The notes below the pieces were generated by a model that saw only the letters and a list, made by a program, of their open reading frames with translations, was not told the DNA's origin and made no database searches. Position numbers and translations under genes: made by a program. A stretch of 64,000 bases of DNA from Stercorarius parasiticus. Its lineage: Eukaryota; Chordata; Aves; Charadriiformes; Stercorariidae. Location of the stretch: positions 64,533-128,532 of the forward strand of contig VWZL01002797.1 of NCBI GenBank assembly GCA_013396915.1, read 5' to 3'. Shown here piece after piece: positions 1 to 12,835 of this stretch (positions are counted from its first letter, which is position 1; every line of letters starts with the position of its first letter).

Positions 1-542
1 GTACTACTGAGTAAACACGGAGATAAAAGAAGGTGAAATTAGCACTTCTCTAGCTTGCACTAAAGCCAAGCTGCATTATTTTCTCTTCTGTGGGTTTAGG
101 CCTAAAAGTAGCTCAGGTATGTGCAAGTTTAAACAAGATGAACCGGGGCCCCATTAAAAATTACTCTCTTCTGGATAATATTCAACACAGGATTAATAGT
201 AAAGAGGCTGATGTCATCTCAAAGCTCCCCTGACCCTTTGCACTTCTTTACCATGTTGCTGAAATAAAACGTTTGTTACACAGAAGACTCTTCCTGCTGG
301 AAAAAGTGATGCTGCTGTCTTTCCAAAAGCAGAGGGAGGGGTGTTCAGAGCGACGTGCAAAAAAATTAAGTGGGTACTAAGAGCTCAACCTGGGAAACCA
401 CTTTCTCCTAAGAAGAACCTTGTTGCCGCTGCAGGGCATGCCACGTGTGATCCTGGTGGCCATGTCCTGCTTGTGGGCTAATGATTTCCAGGGTGTCCAG
501 CTTTTGTGGCCCCTCAACACGGAGCAGACTGATGGCATGTGC
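1..542. other. unique non-coding DNA, AT-rich block
   Basis: No gene is recognisable. The first 290 bases are AT-rich with many TAAT/ATTA-type and AATAAA-like words, and contain TGACCCTTTGCAC near 230, which resembles a nuclear-receptor DR1/HNF4-type site. That resemblance is motif-level only. Bases 300-542 are mixed and lead into the CR1 copy starting at about 543. A distal regulatory role is possible but unproven. Confidence 0.4.
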
Positions 543-880
543 CTTCCAGTCCCTAAAGGGGGCCTACAGGAAGGATGGGGAGGGAAGCTTTATCGGGGAG
601 TGTAATGATAGGACACGGGGGAAAGGCTGCAAACTGAAGGACGGTAGATTTAGGTTGGATATCACGAAGAAATTCTTTACTGTGAGGGTGGTGAGGCGCT
701 GGAACAGGTTGCCCAGAGAAGCTGTGGCTGCCCCAGCCCTGGAGGGGTTCAAGGCCAGGCTGGACGGGGCTTTGAGCAACCTGGGCTGGTGGGAGGTGTC
801 CCTGCCCAGGGCAGGGGGTTGGAACTAGATGGTCTTTAAGGTCCCTTCCCACCCAAACCGTTCTGTGAGATTCTGTGATT
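543..880 (+). mobile_element. CR1 LINE 3' end, 5'-truncated
   Basis: This is the 3' end of an avian CR1 retrotransposon. It begins at the last codons of ORF2 (the CCTTCCAGTCCCTAAAG region), runs through the 3' UTR with the usual blocks (GAAGAAATTCTTTACTGTGAGG, read as the AAGAAATTCTTTACTGTGAG core; GGTTGCCCAGAGAAGC; GTTCAAGGCCAGGCTGGA), and ends in two tail repeats (TTCTGTGAGATTCTGTGATT). There is no poly(A) tail, as expected for CR1. The copy is about 340 bp of a roughly 4.5 kb element, so it is dead on arrival from 5' truncation. Short ORFs across it on both strands are transposon-derived, not host genes. No flanking duplication is evident. Confidence 0.95.
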
Positions 881-3833
881 TTACCTGGGCAGGGGGGAGG
901 CTCCTGTTCGCTGCCCTCCCTGGCTCAGCGGGTGCCAAGACGCGCTTTCCTCCCTGCCGTAACGCTTTGGTGCCGGGTTCCTCCGGTCAAGCTAGCATGG
1001 CCCGGATTGGCATTGTAGAGGTCTTGCAGGGGTGCCATTGCGGACACCGTGGTGGAATCGTTCCTAATTCATGCCAGGCTTGTCTTGGCTGGGAATAAAA
1101 GGACTGTGCAAGGGTTTGGTGGTTTTAGGCGGTATTGGTGATGTTACGTGGTCCCAGCGCTATTCACGCAGAAGGCCTCTTGTGCTTTAACGTTTGTTTT
1201 CTCTTCCCAGCCTAAGCTGAGCTCTGAAACCTGACTTGTCCTTCAAGGGCTGGGGGGGGTTGTGTTCTGTGCTGCACCAGCCTGGCTACTGCCGGATCAG
1301 GCTGGAGAAGGGCTGGATTAAACCAAAGCGTCATTCTAGAGCTTTGAGGTTACGACCAGGTCCCTTGATAAGGAATTGGGCGTGCTGTAAAATAATTATA
1401 TGGCGACTCTCATCTCTGAATCTTTACAAACATTAACATGCGGATTTCATAACGTCAGTTAACTCGTTTTCTCTGTGCCCGTAGGGACAAGTAAGTATTA
1501 GAGCTCTGCCCCATTGCCCCGTCTGCAGCATCAGGAGGGCAAGCGCCTTGTGGTGGTGGTAGTGTCAGCTGGCGTTTCTCCCTCTGCCCTTGCTCACATT
1601 GACTTTAAACTCCATAAGCATTGAGTTACGTACGAGTTTGCCAGGTTTGTCTCCCAGGTGTAAATATGCTGGGTATAAGAAGGGCCTGTCTTGGGGCAGC
1701 CTGGAGGTGTGTGTATTTGGGCAGCTCGGCAGTAAATGAGCGTTAGGCACTGGCAATATTGATCTTGTGCCTCCGTGTAACTGCGCCCGCGTTGTGGTGG
1801 GTTATCAGCCCTGGGTCCAGCCTCTGCCCCTTGCTTTTCTTTTCCCCAAAGGTCTCCTTTTACTTAGTTTTATCTTGGGAATCCATTTAGATACTTTTGC
1901 TCCTTCGGGCATGCTGAAAGGTCACCTTTGGAGCAAAGGTTTGTAGTTAGAGCTCATGAATGTCCTTTGTAGTGATACCAATATAGCAATGAAAAGACTT
2001 TTTCAGCATTTTTATACAGAATTCACCGTGAGAATCCATGTGCAAAATCCCCCATCAAGCAAACAGCTACCTGCTTAAATGCCTTTTCCCTGGAGAGCCC
2101 GGGGATCTCAGCCTGACTCCAGGGTTAGTTCCAAGTGGGGTCATGCAGGAAGGGGGTGTCGCCACTGCTGAAATAGTCTTTTTGCTGTTGTATTGATAGG
2201 TGGAATTTAGCTTTATTTGTTGGCTGCACGTGACAGTGCAGGGAAAAGTCCAACGATGCTAACTTGCTGTGCCACCCCCTAAAAAAGAAACAAAAACAAC
2301 ACTAAAAAGCCAGCCAAGAAAGGAGTAGCACAAAGCATGAGGCAGCCAAATCCAGCAATGAACTTCCCTGTGCTGGGGGAGGGCAGGTGCCAGGGCTGGC
2401 CAGCCTTCTGCACTGGAGAGCATCCAGCTGGAGATGCAAATATGGGTGAGAAGATGCCAGTGAGTCTTGTCTTCTGGCCCAAAGCTGGCGGGCTGAGTTT
2501 CCAACAGCTTCCCAACAAAGGATACAAGTGTCATTAAATTTTTTGGTGCCATTTGGAGATGAGTTGCAGTGACTTTGCTGATGCTGCTGCCACAAAGGGT
2601 GCAGCCATCCCAGCTGGGGGAAATCCCAGGGGCTGGGCGGGTGGGATAGTCCCCAAACCCCCGTCCCATATGTGGGAAGGAAGGTGAGGAGAAGATCTGG
2701 CTGGCAGGGCTTGCTGCAGGAGTCCCAAGCCTTTGGGCCGAGTCTTGGGAGAGTGGTTTGTTGTGTGTGGCTCTTGAAGGGGATGGCCCGTCAGTCCCCA
2801 TGTGTCTTTAATGGCCTGTTCAGCAGTAATTCTGCCAGATGTCTGTCTGTCACATCTGAGTATGTGGCACAGGAAACCCCTGCAGCCTCATTGCTGGAGG
2901 CCTTTGAACGCAGCCCACGCGGCAACCCAGAGCATCTGTGCCCCGGTTCCATGTCCCCACCTGCAGCACCCGGGCTCTCCTGCATGGTGGTAGCCAGGGA
3001 GGTGGCCGAGGCGCTGGTATCCACATCCTTGCTCTGCCAAACACCAGGTCAGCGTGCCTGCCTGCCCCCAGGATGGAGCTGGGTGGCAGGAACACCGTGG
3101 TCCTCCTGTCCTGTCCGAGTGTGTCCCATAAGGGATGTTGCAGCAATGAGCACTTCCACCACAGAGGAGCTGCTGCGGCTGCTCCTCGCCTGCAAAAGCT
3201 CCTCAGGGAGGACAAGAGATGCTCTTTCCTCCAGATAGTGTTTGCTGATGGTGTTAACTTCATTTTTTGTATTGTTTTTTTTATTACTCTTATCTGCACA
3301 TCCTGAAGCCCCTGAGGAGTGTGAGATGTGACTGGAAGCACCCAGAGCATAATTCCCTCCTGCAGGAGGGCTGATCCTCAGGTGCCAAGAGCCCGGGCAA
3401 GGCAGGGGAGGGAAAGCGGATGGGTCTGAGCTGCTGAGCCAAGAGCTGCCTCGCTGGGGCACAGGCTCTGTGGACACCCTGGGCACCCTCCCCTGGCCCC
3501 AGCCGGGGACTTGCGTGGGCATTTACTGGAGACTGGGATTTACTGCCCAACAGAAAAATGTCACAGGACGAGTTGTGCCTGTTTTCCCAAAGATTACCTT
3601 TGAAATGGCCTGGGGAGAACAGAGCTGCTTCCTTCAGTAAGTGCCATCAGCGCCGGGCTCCCAGTGCCACCGCCCCTGCCAGGACAGAGCAAGGGGTGGC
3701 CTGGAAGGGGACAAAATTCCCTGTGCTGTGCACCCATCTGCTCTGTAAGCCAAAGGCTGACTTCTCCATTCTCTGTTGCATTTAATGAGGAGGTTTTGCA
3801 ACTCAGTCTATTTTCTGCAGCACTACTCGGATG
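881..3833. other. unique non-coding DNA, no gene seen
   Basis: Mixed-composition sequence without recognisable repeats or exons. Overlapping ORFs of 60-190 codons occur on both strands between about 2,260 and 3,550. They conflict with each other, resemble no known family, and lack a coherent exon structure, so I treat them as chance. Short GTG/GGT runs near 1,550 are the only simple repeat. Confidence 0.5.
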
Positions 3834-3857
3834 ATTTTTTTATTTTTTTTTTTTTAT
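3834..3857. repeat. T-rich homopolymer tract
   Basis: Two runs of T (7 and 14) separated by one A, followed by TATATG. It is low-complexity sequence and could reflect an old poly(A)-like slippage site. No adjacent retrotransposed gene is visible. Confidence 0.85.
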
Positions 3858-6800
3858 ATGTGACTTTCTGCAAGGTGCGTTATCTTACTCCAACTTTGCT
3901 TCCCTTAATAGGGCCCTCTGTGGAGGTTAATCCATTTTAAATTATCCCCAAAGAGCTGCTTTTGCACTTGCAACGATGTACTATTTTAAGTATTTAAACA
4001 TCACGCAGTGCCCCTAGAGCAGCCAGTCTTGGTGTGACCTTTTTTCGGCACTATTCTGCAGGAAATGCTGAGGAAACCACTGCTAAGGATTAATCGGCAC
4101 CAAAGCCTCTGTCTTAACCTCCTCAGGTGTGTGAGCAGCAAATATTTTAACCCCTGAATAACACGAGCGCCTGAGGATGTTTGATTAAAGAGAGAGGTGT
4201 AAAATAAATGGGACAGAAGATAACAGGATAATGGGGGGGCAGATTGATGCAGATTAGCGTAACATTGGTGAAAAGCACCGTTTTTAACCCAAATGGGCTC
4301 TGCTGTGTGATGGCGTGCTGGGGCACTTGGGTGTGCAATGGGGAGGTGGAATCACGGTTGTGGCAGTGCTGGGCTTGAAATCCTGTTGCTCTTTTTCTTT
4401 ACAAATAGGGTGCAGTGGTTTAGCTCAGTGGGTAAATACGGGCAGGTTGGGATCTGGCAAAGCTTTCCCGTTTCACAAGGGCTTTCCAAGCTGAGAGATT
4501 GCTCAGCTGTGGGTTTGGCCTTTTGTGCTTGTTATAGCAATTTCCTCGCAACAGCTGACACGCGGAGGGGAAAGTTGCGCTGTTTCTACTGAAAAATCCT
4601 CCTTGTTATGGGAAAAAAAAATCCTTAATTCTAATGTAGGTTTGGCAGGTTAGCTGGAAAGGCAGAGGACGGGGCAGAGCTCGCCCATCGCGAGAAGCAA
4701 GGGGGGGTGATTGAGACGTTGGTCTGTGTAACCTGCTGCAGAGCTGCCATCCCAAGGGAATGGGAGGCTGTGATGGACTTGGCAGCGGTGATTTATGCTC
4801 GAAACAACTCCTCTCCAGCTATGTTTTGGAAAAGGATCCCTGAAAAGTTGCTCTTCCCGTGGTTAGGGTGATGCTGGCGTCCTGCATGTGGCAAAGATGC
4901 TAGGCTTGCCCGGGGAGGGTACCTGCCTGGTTTTTAGAGGATGCTGTGTGTCACCTTTGCTTTAGGGCTCCTTGCTTGAAGGATGCTACGCGGTTAGCAA
5001 ATACGTGGGACAAACCTTCCTGGGTTTTTCTTTGGTTATATTTTTTCAGTGACAGGTTTGTCGCAGACTTGCCTTTGCTATGGAGGGGACAGGCTTGTTC
5101 CTGCAGCTCAGGATTCACGTTGGGATCTGGGTGACAAAAATAAATTTCCACAGAGAACGCCGTGGTTTCCAAAATGGATATAAAGTGGGCCAATCTGAGC
5201 TATGAGCCGAACGGAATGACTGCTCAACAAATGTGAATTAGGCTAAAACTGCAGGGTCTTGGCTTTTGTGGCTCAGGTTGAAATCCCAATATGCTGACAG
5301 CGATTGTTCACAACGTTGCTTCTCCCCAAAGGTATTTTTAAAGCCTAACACGTCTTTATAAGTTAGGCAGCCAACATGTTTTACAGGCTCCCTCGCATGA
5401 GCTTTTTGGTGAACTCGGGCAAGATAAAAGTATAACTTGTAATGATCCCCAGTGTTATCTCGGAGCATCTGGTAAGCACAATGCTCTGCTTCGTAAACGC
5501 AGATACGCTGCTGGGTTGCGCGGCAAGGCAGAGATGGTCGGGAGGTGGTAAAGTGGAAACCCAAACCCCGCTTCCCTGGGCAGCCTTTGCCCTTGGACAA
5601 TGTGGAAACCCACTGTGGGGCTCAGCAGCAGCGATGCCTTCGGGGACTGGATTTCCCATGGGAAATGTGAATTAATCTCTGCTGTTGGACACAATGGAGA
5701 CTTTCTTGGCTCTGTTTTTGCCTATATGTGTTGGAAAGAGTTGGGGACCACTCAGGAGAGCTGCCATGGGGGAGTATCAGGGTGAGAGAGAGCGGATTTT
5801 GCTCATCTTTCCTCGTGCTGGATGTGCACCCTGGTAGGATGAGTGCTCCTTGCTCCAGCTGGTGAAGCCTGTCAGGATTTCCCCATCACTGTAGATCGGC
5901 ATGGATCTGCACCCCAAAAGCAAACAAAGCATCGGGTTTGAGTTCCTTCCCTCTTGTCTTTTGCCATGAGAAAGTAGAGGCGCTTAGAGAAGTGGCCTAA
6001 GTAAAAAATTAATCAGAAGTTTGAGCCCAAACCGTCCTTTTAGATACATGGCAGGGACTTTGTTTAGCAGATGCACAAATATTCTGCAGCCAGCACATTG
6101 GCAGGATGGTGAAGTTTCCCTGCCGAACCCAGTTCGCTGACCACAAACTTTGAGTAACTGCGCACATTTTCCCCATGTTTATGTTTTCCTGCGAGCCTGC
6201 TGGCAGATCTAGGCGTGTGCTGCATCTGGCATGGAGAATTTCACCAGTAATGGGGTTTTATAAAGGCCCGGAAAGGCAGCATGGCCAGGCAGCCGGGGCA
6301 GAGCTTGCTGCTGTGGGGTGCAGCTGGGGATGACTGTGCTTGGGATGCCAGTGCCTCGTGCGGTGTGAGATGGTTTCTCATCCAAAAGAGTTTGGGAAGT
6401 TGATGTGTAGGTGTCGCACTGGTGAACGGGCACGATTTGCAGATGTTTGTGCAGCCCATGACATTGGCAGCTGGGTCTGGCTGTAGCTGGGCTTTGTGGT
6501 GAGGGGACTCTCCAGCCACCAAACCACAGCCAGCGTATCTGTGCTGTTGTGGAGCTACACGGTAATGGTTTCCACTACGGGGTGGGATTTAAAATATCTG
6601 TGTGCAAATGTAGCTGGAGTCTGTCGCAGTGCTGGGGTAAACGTTCTTTGTTTTCTGTTTGGGTTGAGAAGCTCTGTGCAGAGGTGGCTTTGGAGAAATC
6701 AATCTGGCTTTTCTTGTGTGGCTTTTTCCATGTGCCCTGATGAGGGGTGTGAAGGTGTTAAGTGCATCAGTACATCATATCGTGTAATCGGCACATCCAG

Positions 6801-7740
6801 GTGTTGCCAGAAAGATTTGTCGAACCTTGAGGAAAACTGCAGCTGTGTAAGCTGTGGTTGAGGGGACAGCCACCGTCCTGGGTACATGGGCCAGCCCTGG
6901 GACAAAGCTGGTGGTGTCTGAGAGCCAGGCTGGGGGCTCAGCCAGAGCTAAGCCACGAACCAGGCAATGGCTGGTGGGTTTTGCAAGGAAAAGGTGACGA
7001 TGTCCCACTCGTGGCTGGAGTGATGGGCAGCAGCATTAGGACTGGGGCATGTCCCCAGCACTGGCAGGAAACCCCATGAGCTTGGACATGGCCAAGCGAC
7101 CAGCAGATCAGCACTGGTGTGTGCCTGGGCACAGCCTGAACCAACCTCTGCTAAAATGGTACTGTGACTCCTCCTTTGATAAGTCCTAATTTTAGTGGTG
7201 TCCCAAAAGCCTTGCCGGTGGCTTTGAGCTTTGCCTCACTGCGAAACGTTCCTTCTAAAGTGTTTTTTTTCTTGGGCCAAAGTCATCCCTGGAGAAACTT
7301 CACTGAGGCCAGTGGGTTTGACGGGCTATTTAAGGCTGCGAATCTCTGCAGTTCTTGAGAACTTGCTCATATGTACAAACAGCTCAGATATAATCAACAG
7401 CAAAAACGCGCCGTTTCTCTTGGAAGCTGTTTACGTAACACTTCAGCAGTGTTTAAACCACGATTGATTGGGACAGAAAGGCTGCGATGTCAAAAAAGCA
7501 AAGCAATGTTACCTTTGGACAGGAAGGCTGGAAGAAGGCAGCCGCCTCTGCTCGCAAGAGAGCTGGGACCGAGCGCCCGGCGGCATCCCCTCCCCACGCC
7601 TGCAGCAGCACCCTGCCAGGAACCTTTCTTTCTGGGAGGGCTCACGATTCCTTATGGAAAATAAAGACGCCAGGGCGAAGGCTGGCATTCGTGGCCACAT
7701 GAACGTGAAGAGCAAAGCTGCAGGGAAGATACCTCCTCCC
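3858..7740. other. unique non-coding DNA, no gene seen
   Basis: No gene is recognisable. Bases 3,858-4,270 and 5,140-5,470 are AT-rich with few CpGs and look like possible conserved non-coding DNA by composition only. A tRNA A-box-like TAGCTCAGTGGG lies at 4,421-4,432 but no full tRNA can be built around it. The remainder is GC-moderate sequence with short conflicting ORFs. Confidence 0.45.
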
Positions 7741-7796
7741 AGGATTTTGTTTTCTTTTTTTCTTTCTCTCTCTCTTTTTTTTTTTTTTTTCCCCAA
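7741..7796. repeat. polypyrimidine tract (T/CT-rich)
   Basis: A C/T-rich stretch with a CTTTCTCTCTCTC core followed by about 15 Ts and CCCC, on the plus strand. It is low complexity. It resembles a splice-acceptor polypyrimidine tract and is followed by CAAGCAG, but no coding sequence follows, so a real acceptor is not supported. Confidence 0.8.
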
Positions 7797-9478
7797 GCAG
7801 TAGGCATAAAGGAAATAGCACAGTACTAATCCCTTACTTTTGAGATGTTTTCCACAGTGGTGCCAGTAACATTGGATGCTGATACGGAATTTGTCTGCAA
7901 GATGCTTTCTAATTCAGTCATTAGACTTCTTCATTATTCTGGTTTTTCATTGTAGTGTCAGCTGAAAACTGCCAGTTTGTTACCTCTATCAGTTCAGGGT
8001 AGGGAGGGAAGCATGTCGTGTAAGGGACAACTGGTATCCCAAGCACTTTAGCAACTGTAAATTAGTGTCTTCTAAACAATTCAAACACCCGATTACCCTG
8101 TCATCTTGAATTTTAGTATGCTGTATGTGCTGTGTTTAATCACAATTCCTGTGGATGTTTAGGACTTCATCTCATTACTTCTACTTCAAATATGTAATTT
8201 CCAGTCATGACAGATTTTCTTTTCTTACCCTGTAGTTGGTTTGTTTGTTTTTTTTTATTCTGTTACGAGCAACACCTTTTCTTATTGCTGTCTTGATTTT
8301 CAGTTGCAAGAGCGCAAGAACATGTGTGGCACATTTGACATAGAGGCTAACCAGGGGCTGTGAGAGGAGCTCCACAGTGAAATTATTTATCAGAAATACA
8401 GATTTCTGGGAGCTTTCCCATTTTCAGCTTGAAGCCATAATGAGTTTTGTGTCCAGCAGCAGACTGGACACTTGAAACAGCTAGAATAAGTCTGGGGAAT
8501 TATTGCGCTGTTTCAGTTGTGGTCAGCATTGACTACAACTTTAGAGATGAGCTTGAGGAGAACGTTCTCTCCGTGGAGAAGCTTGGATAAAGACCCAAAG
8601 TGGCTAGAGAGAAACCTCCCGCATGAGCAGGACTATCCCCGCATTAATGGCCCCAGCATCCTGCACTGGAGGATTATGAGATGCTGGAAGTGGCATTTGG
8701 GATGCCTGTGATGTGGGTTTCTCTCACCAAGCGGGTGAAGCTCCCCCAGGTTCTGGGTCCTGAACGCATCCTCCTGCTGAGCAGCCTCAGCTGGCAGCTT
8801 CAAAGGCCGCGCAGTCCAAAACGAAAACCTCAATAAAGGATTCAGCCATGAGGAAACATACGTACCCAAGCGGCCACGTGCTGTGCACATGCCTGATAAA
8901 CCACTCCCAAATTTGTTCCTATCAAGCATTAAAAACGCGCATCTCACAGTTTGGTCTTCCCTCTTCCTGTCATAAAGCCAAAACTCTGATTTTTTTTTTT
9001 TAATTACTTTTTTTCCAGGCCATATCTCTGTGTGCAAGTTGTAATAACTTATTTAAAACAGTTTTGGAAGTGATGTAGGCAGGTGCTGTTCCCTGGTGTG
9101 CATGGTTTGATTGAAACCATTGGTCGAGGCTCTGCTGAGACCTCTGCCTGGAGGGGGAGAGACAGGGAATGGGAATGGCCACTGGTTTCATGGGTTGTCT
9201 TGTGGGCCCTGGGAGGAGCTCGGATGTTAGGTGGGGTGGGCTGGGACCACCCAAAAACTCGAATCGGGGATCAGAAGGCAAAAAAACACCGACTGCCCGA
9301 TGCCTGCAAATGTTGGCTTGAATTTCCCGTGGAGGGCTTATAGCAAAGCTGAGGCTGTGCAGCTGGAGGATGTGCACAGGAGTCGATGGGCAGACGTTTT
9401 TCAGTGGAAAAAGCAAACTTCTCTCCTTGTCTATGCTGTGAAAGCCAGCGCAGGAAGCAAGCAAGAAGTAGGTCTAGG
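7797..9478. other. unique DNA; AT-rich block 7.8-8.5 kb
   Basis: No gene is recognisable. Bases 7,800-8,530 are AT-rich, contain many ATTA, AATT and CAAT words and look like candidate conserved non-coding sequence. A perfect 12-bp palindrome, GAGAACGTTCTC, lies at 8,558-8,569. The remainder to 9,478 is ordinary mixed sequence. Confidence 0.4.
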
Positions 9479-9493
9479 AAAAAAAAAAAAAAA
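9479..9493. repeat. poly(A) tract
   Basis: About 14 consecutive As. No retrotransposed gene or SINE precedes it that I can recognise, so it is recorded only as a homopolymer. Confidence 0.85.
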
Positions 9494-12400
9494 TCAGTGT
9501 TCATAATAGCACTATTTTGAGTATATGTTTAAAACTGTCTGCACGCACTCTCTTGCGAAGCTCTGGTGATGCTTTCAATGACTGGCACTGAGACCAGAAG
9601 CCTTCAAGATAAAAACAGGAACCTGCTTTGCAACTTGCCATTGGCGTAGTTATTAACTTTGCCGACGGTTTAAATTCTTCTTCATAAAAGAGGGCGAGAG
9701 AAACCCCGATTGTAGCTGTGCCGCAGACCCTGGGAGCCGCTGGGATTCCACCGGCTGTGACAGCTGTCAGCGCACCAGCCTTTGAAAGGGAGAGCTGCTC
9801 AGGATGGTGTTTCAAAACGGGGATATGCTGGGGCAAAACCGTCATTTAGTAAAAGCTGGTGCTTTTTCCTTTGGGGGAGGAACGTTCCCGGGCTTTGGTT
9901 TTACCTGTGGGATCAGCCGCTTTGCTCGAGGTCTGCCGGCCATCAGGAGAACCTGATTGAGGAAGATAATCACAGCTTAAGATCTGGGCTGAAAGATAAT
10001 GCCTGTCAGATGCTTTTGGCTGCTCTTGCAAAAACCACTTGCTGTGGGTTTGTTTCCAGTAGCCTGAGGCCAGGCATCGAATGGAGAGTTGGAGCCCCAG
10101 GGGCCCAAGCTGTGTCCCCTGGGGCAGGAGAGCTGGACCTTCCCGTCCAAGGTGTGGCCGCACCTGGAGAGCATTGGTCCTCGGTGGCGATGTGCCTTGA
10201 TGCTCCATGCACCTCCTTAATACCACCCAGAGCGACTTTGTTTCTCTGTGGGAAGCTGAGGCCTTCGAATGCATCTCTTCTGTAATTTTTTGGGAGGGAG
10301 AAGGAGGGTTGTCGCGGAGAAGGAGGGTTGTCGCAGAGAAGGCTGGAAGCAGCTGGGAGCCCCCGGGGCTGTGCTTGGCCACCAGCACTGCTCCATGGGC
10401 GTGTCACCTGTGACCGCTCTGTCTGGAGGTGGAAATGTGTGGGATCTGGGTGAGATTTCTCCTGCTTCAGGGAAGAACCGAGGCACTTCAAAGGGCTCAT
10501 GGCAAGGAGGAAAGAGGCATCAGCAGAGATGGGAAAGATGGCAAACCCCAAAGCACAAAAAGGGGCAAAAAAATTAAAATGCAGACTCAGGGAAGCAAAG
10601 GGAGAAGCCAAAGCTGAGGAAAGGCTAATACAAAGGTCTGGTAAATAAGAAGAAATCAAAGTATAGTAAAGAGAAAGCCTTAAATCCCAACCAGAAAGGG
10701 AGAAGTAAGAAAAGTTGTGGATGCAAAACCGAAGAGGAGTTAGGACTTTGATTAACTTATGCAGGAAGCTGGATTAATTGCTCTCCCAGGGACCTGCCTT
10801 TCTCTTCTGATAATTACTTCTCCTCTGTGCTGGTACAAAATGCCGAGTGACACCCAGGGATTAAACCGGCCGTAGGCAGAGGCAGGACCGTGGGTTTGGA
10901 GCTCTGCTTCCTCACCCTGCCAGCCTCCCCCGTCCCTTGGTGGGTACATCGACGTGACTTGCAGCAGAACTCATCCACTTGCTCGGGGGACTTTGCTGCG
11001 CTTACACAGGATTTGGTTTCTTTGTCACTGTCTTAAAAAAAAACAAACTGCAGGAACAGCGTGCTGTGGCGAGGGGATTGGATCCCAACTCCCATCAAAG
11101 GGAGCCTGGGGAGAAAACGCCCACGAGAAACAACAAAAGGGCATAGAAGTGGATCATCCCTGCTTGTCTTTATTTGGGAGGGCAGCTCAGGTTTTGTGGT
11201 GTAACAGCAGAGGGAACAAAAAGTCGCATCCAGCCGCTGCTAACCGTCAGGAGCTTGTGGAAAACACCCAGAGGAGCAAGGAGTGTGTGTGGGGTGGATG
11301 TGGCCACTAATTTGTTCCACATGTGAAGCTGAAAAAAATGTGTTGAGGAAATAGTGTCACTGTGCTTACTCTGGAGCCGTGAACGCGAGCATGGGGCGGG
11401 GGTGAGGGCTTTCCTTCAGTGTTCAAAACACAAGGAATTTGCCCTGGTTTGGCTGGGAAACACTAGGAGACAACCATAAAGGAACAGGGCTTGAGGGCTG
11501 GTGTGTCCCCAGCACGTGGGATGGAGCAGCAACGTTTGGCTTCTTTGAGAGGCGGTGGGGAGATGGGTCTGGCTACTAGGGTCCTGCTTAAAATCTCCTT
11601 GTTCTCTGGATCTTCCTGGAAAATATTTCACTGCTTCCCACTGGCGTAATGTCAGACAAAGCCATTAGATGTGTCCAAAATCTGTCCCATTTCCCCAGGG
11701 TGTCCCTGAGGGGACTGGCTTTGGGCTGGTCATACTGGTGGGGACACAGTGAACCCCATCCCTGTGCTGGTGGGGTGGCTGTGCTGGGGATGGGCTGACA
11801 AGGTGACATCAGGCTTAACCAACATCACAAGATTCACAGCAGTTTCCCACTTTGGTGAAGGATAACCCATTGGAAAAGGACTGGAGCTCCTTGGGCTCAG
11901 TAGAGACGGTAGTGGCGGTGTCCTCTGAGCCACTTTTGCCCGTCGTGGGGACAGCAGTGCAGATGGACACCGTGATGCAACTTCAATTCCTGCAGCTCTT
12001 CTCCCAGAAGCCGGGAGCGAAGAGGAGTGAGGACGGATGGCAGCATGAACGAGCTGCCCCGTGCTGCCCGCGGGGAGGGAGAGCCCCTCGAACAGGGCAG
12101 CAGCTCGTAACTGGTCTCACGTGAACTCCTGTGGGGCAGCAATGGCCAGACGTGAGAAGCTGTTTACAGTGATGTCATGTCCTGTTTGTTTTTCAAATGT
12201 TTGTCAAGCATTAATTGTTTCCATCAAAGTATGTCGTGCAGCTACTGTACTTCAGCTGCAAGGCCAGTTTGAGTAAGATTTATTGGAGCAGGCTTGTGTT
12301 ACGTCTGTCAAAATAATGGGGGTAATGCTTCAGAGGGAGAAGCAGAGAGCTTTCTCCCAGGGAAAGGTAGAGGATGTGGGTTAAGCATGGGGCATGTCTA

Positions 12401-12835
12401 TAGTTGAGACTTTTGGGTTTGATCTGGCCCCTTGAGGCGTGGAAGAGGGTTTGGAGGCATCCCGCTCTGGGGCAGCTGGAGAGCATGGGGTGCTCTGGGT
12501 GAGTATCAGGGACATCGGGTGACTTAGGGCAGTTGCACAAAGCAGCTTGTTGCAAAGATGGGAAAAAGAAGGGGGAATTCGGCACCCTCCTACATGCTGA
12601 AGTGCGTGAAATACGGACGCACGTGGGTGAGCCCCTGGAGGAACTTCTGGCTGTGGGTTGTGGTGGGAGGGCTCTGTGTGTGACCAGTGCTGTGGGCACA
12701 TCTCAGGGCTGGGAAGGGCACGTGCTGGCCAGTCTGGACCTGGGCCACCCGTTGCTTTTGGGCTGTGAGATATTTCTTGGCCTATTTACATCATGCTGAA
12801 GTGTCCCTGGTGCACCCACTGTCTCCCTGGTGCTG
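9494..12835. other. unique non-coding DNA, no gene seen
   Basis: No recognisable gene. Conflicting ORFs on both strands between 9,780 and 10,660 (up to 217 codons, minus) show no family resemblance and are treated as chance. A short 19-bp tandem duplication sits at 10,298-10,342. Bases 10,500-10,730 are purine-rich on the plus strand (AAG, GGA and AAA words). Confidence 0.45.
10298..10342 (+). repeat. 19-bp tandem duplication, 2.4 copies
   Basis: A 19-bp unit beginning GAGAAGGAGGGTTGTCGC occurs at 10,298-10,316 and 10,317-10,335 with one difference (final G versus A), then a 7-base partial copy. The near identity suggests a recent slippage duplication. It creates no coding feature. Confidence 0.9.

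Noticed and set aside
4415..4460. tRNA-like A box (TAGCTCAGTGGG at 4,421-4,432) with a weak B-box-like GGTTGGGATCT at 4,445
   Set aside because: Box spacing is too short for a tRNA, the B box lacks the GTTCGA core, and no acceptor or anticodon stem can be paired. It may be chance or a lost SINE head.
7741..7800. Polypyrimidine tract followed by CAAGCAG, like a splice acceptor
   Set aside because: No open, recognisable exon follows, and the tract is simple-sequence DNA.
10006..10659. 217-codon minus-strand ORF
   Set aside because: Unrecognisable, overlapped by several plus-strand ORFs, and includes purine-rich low-complexity sequence.
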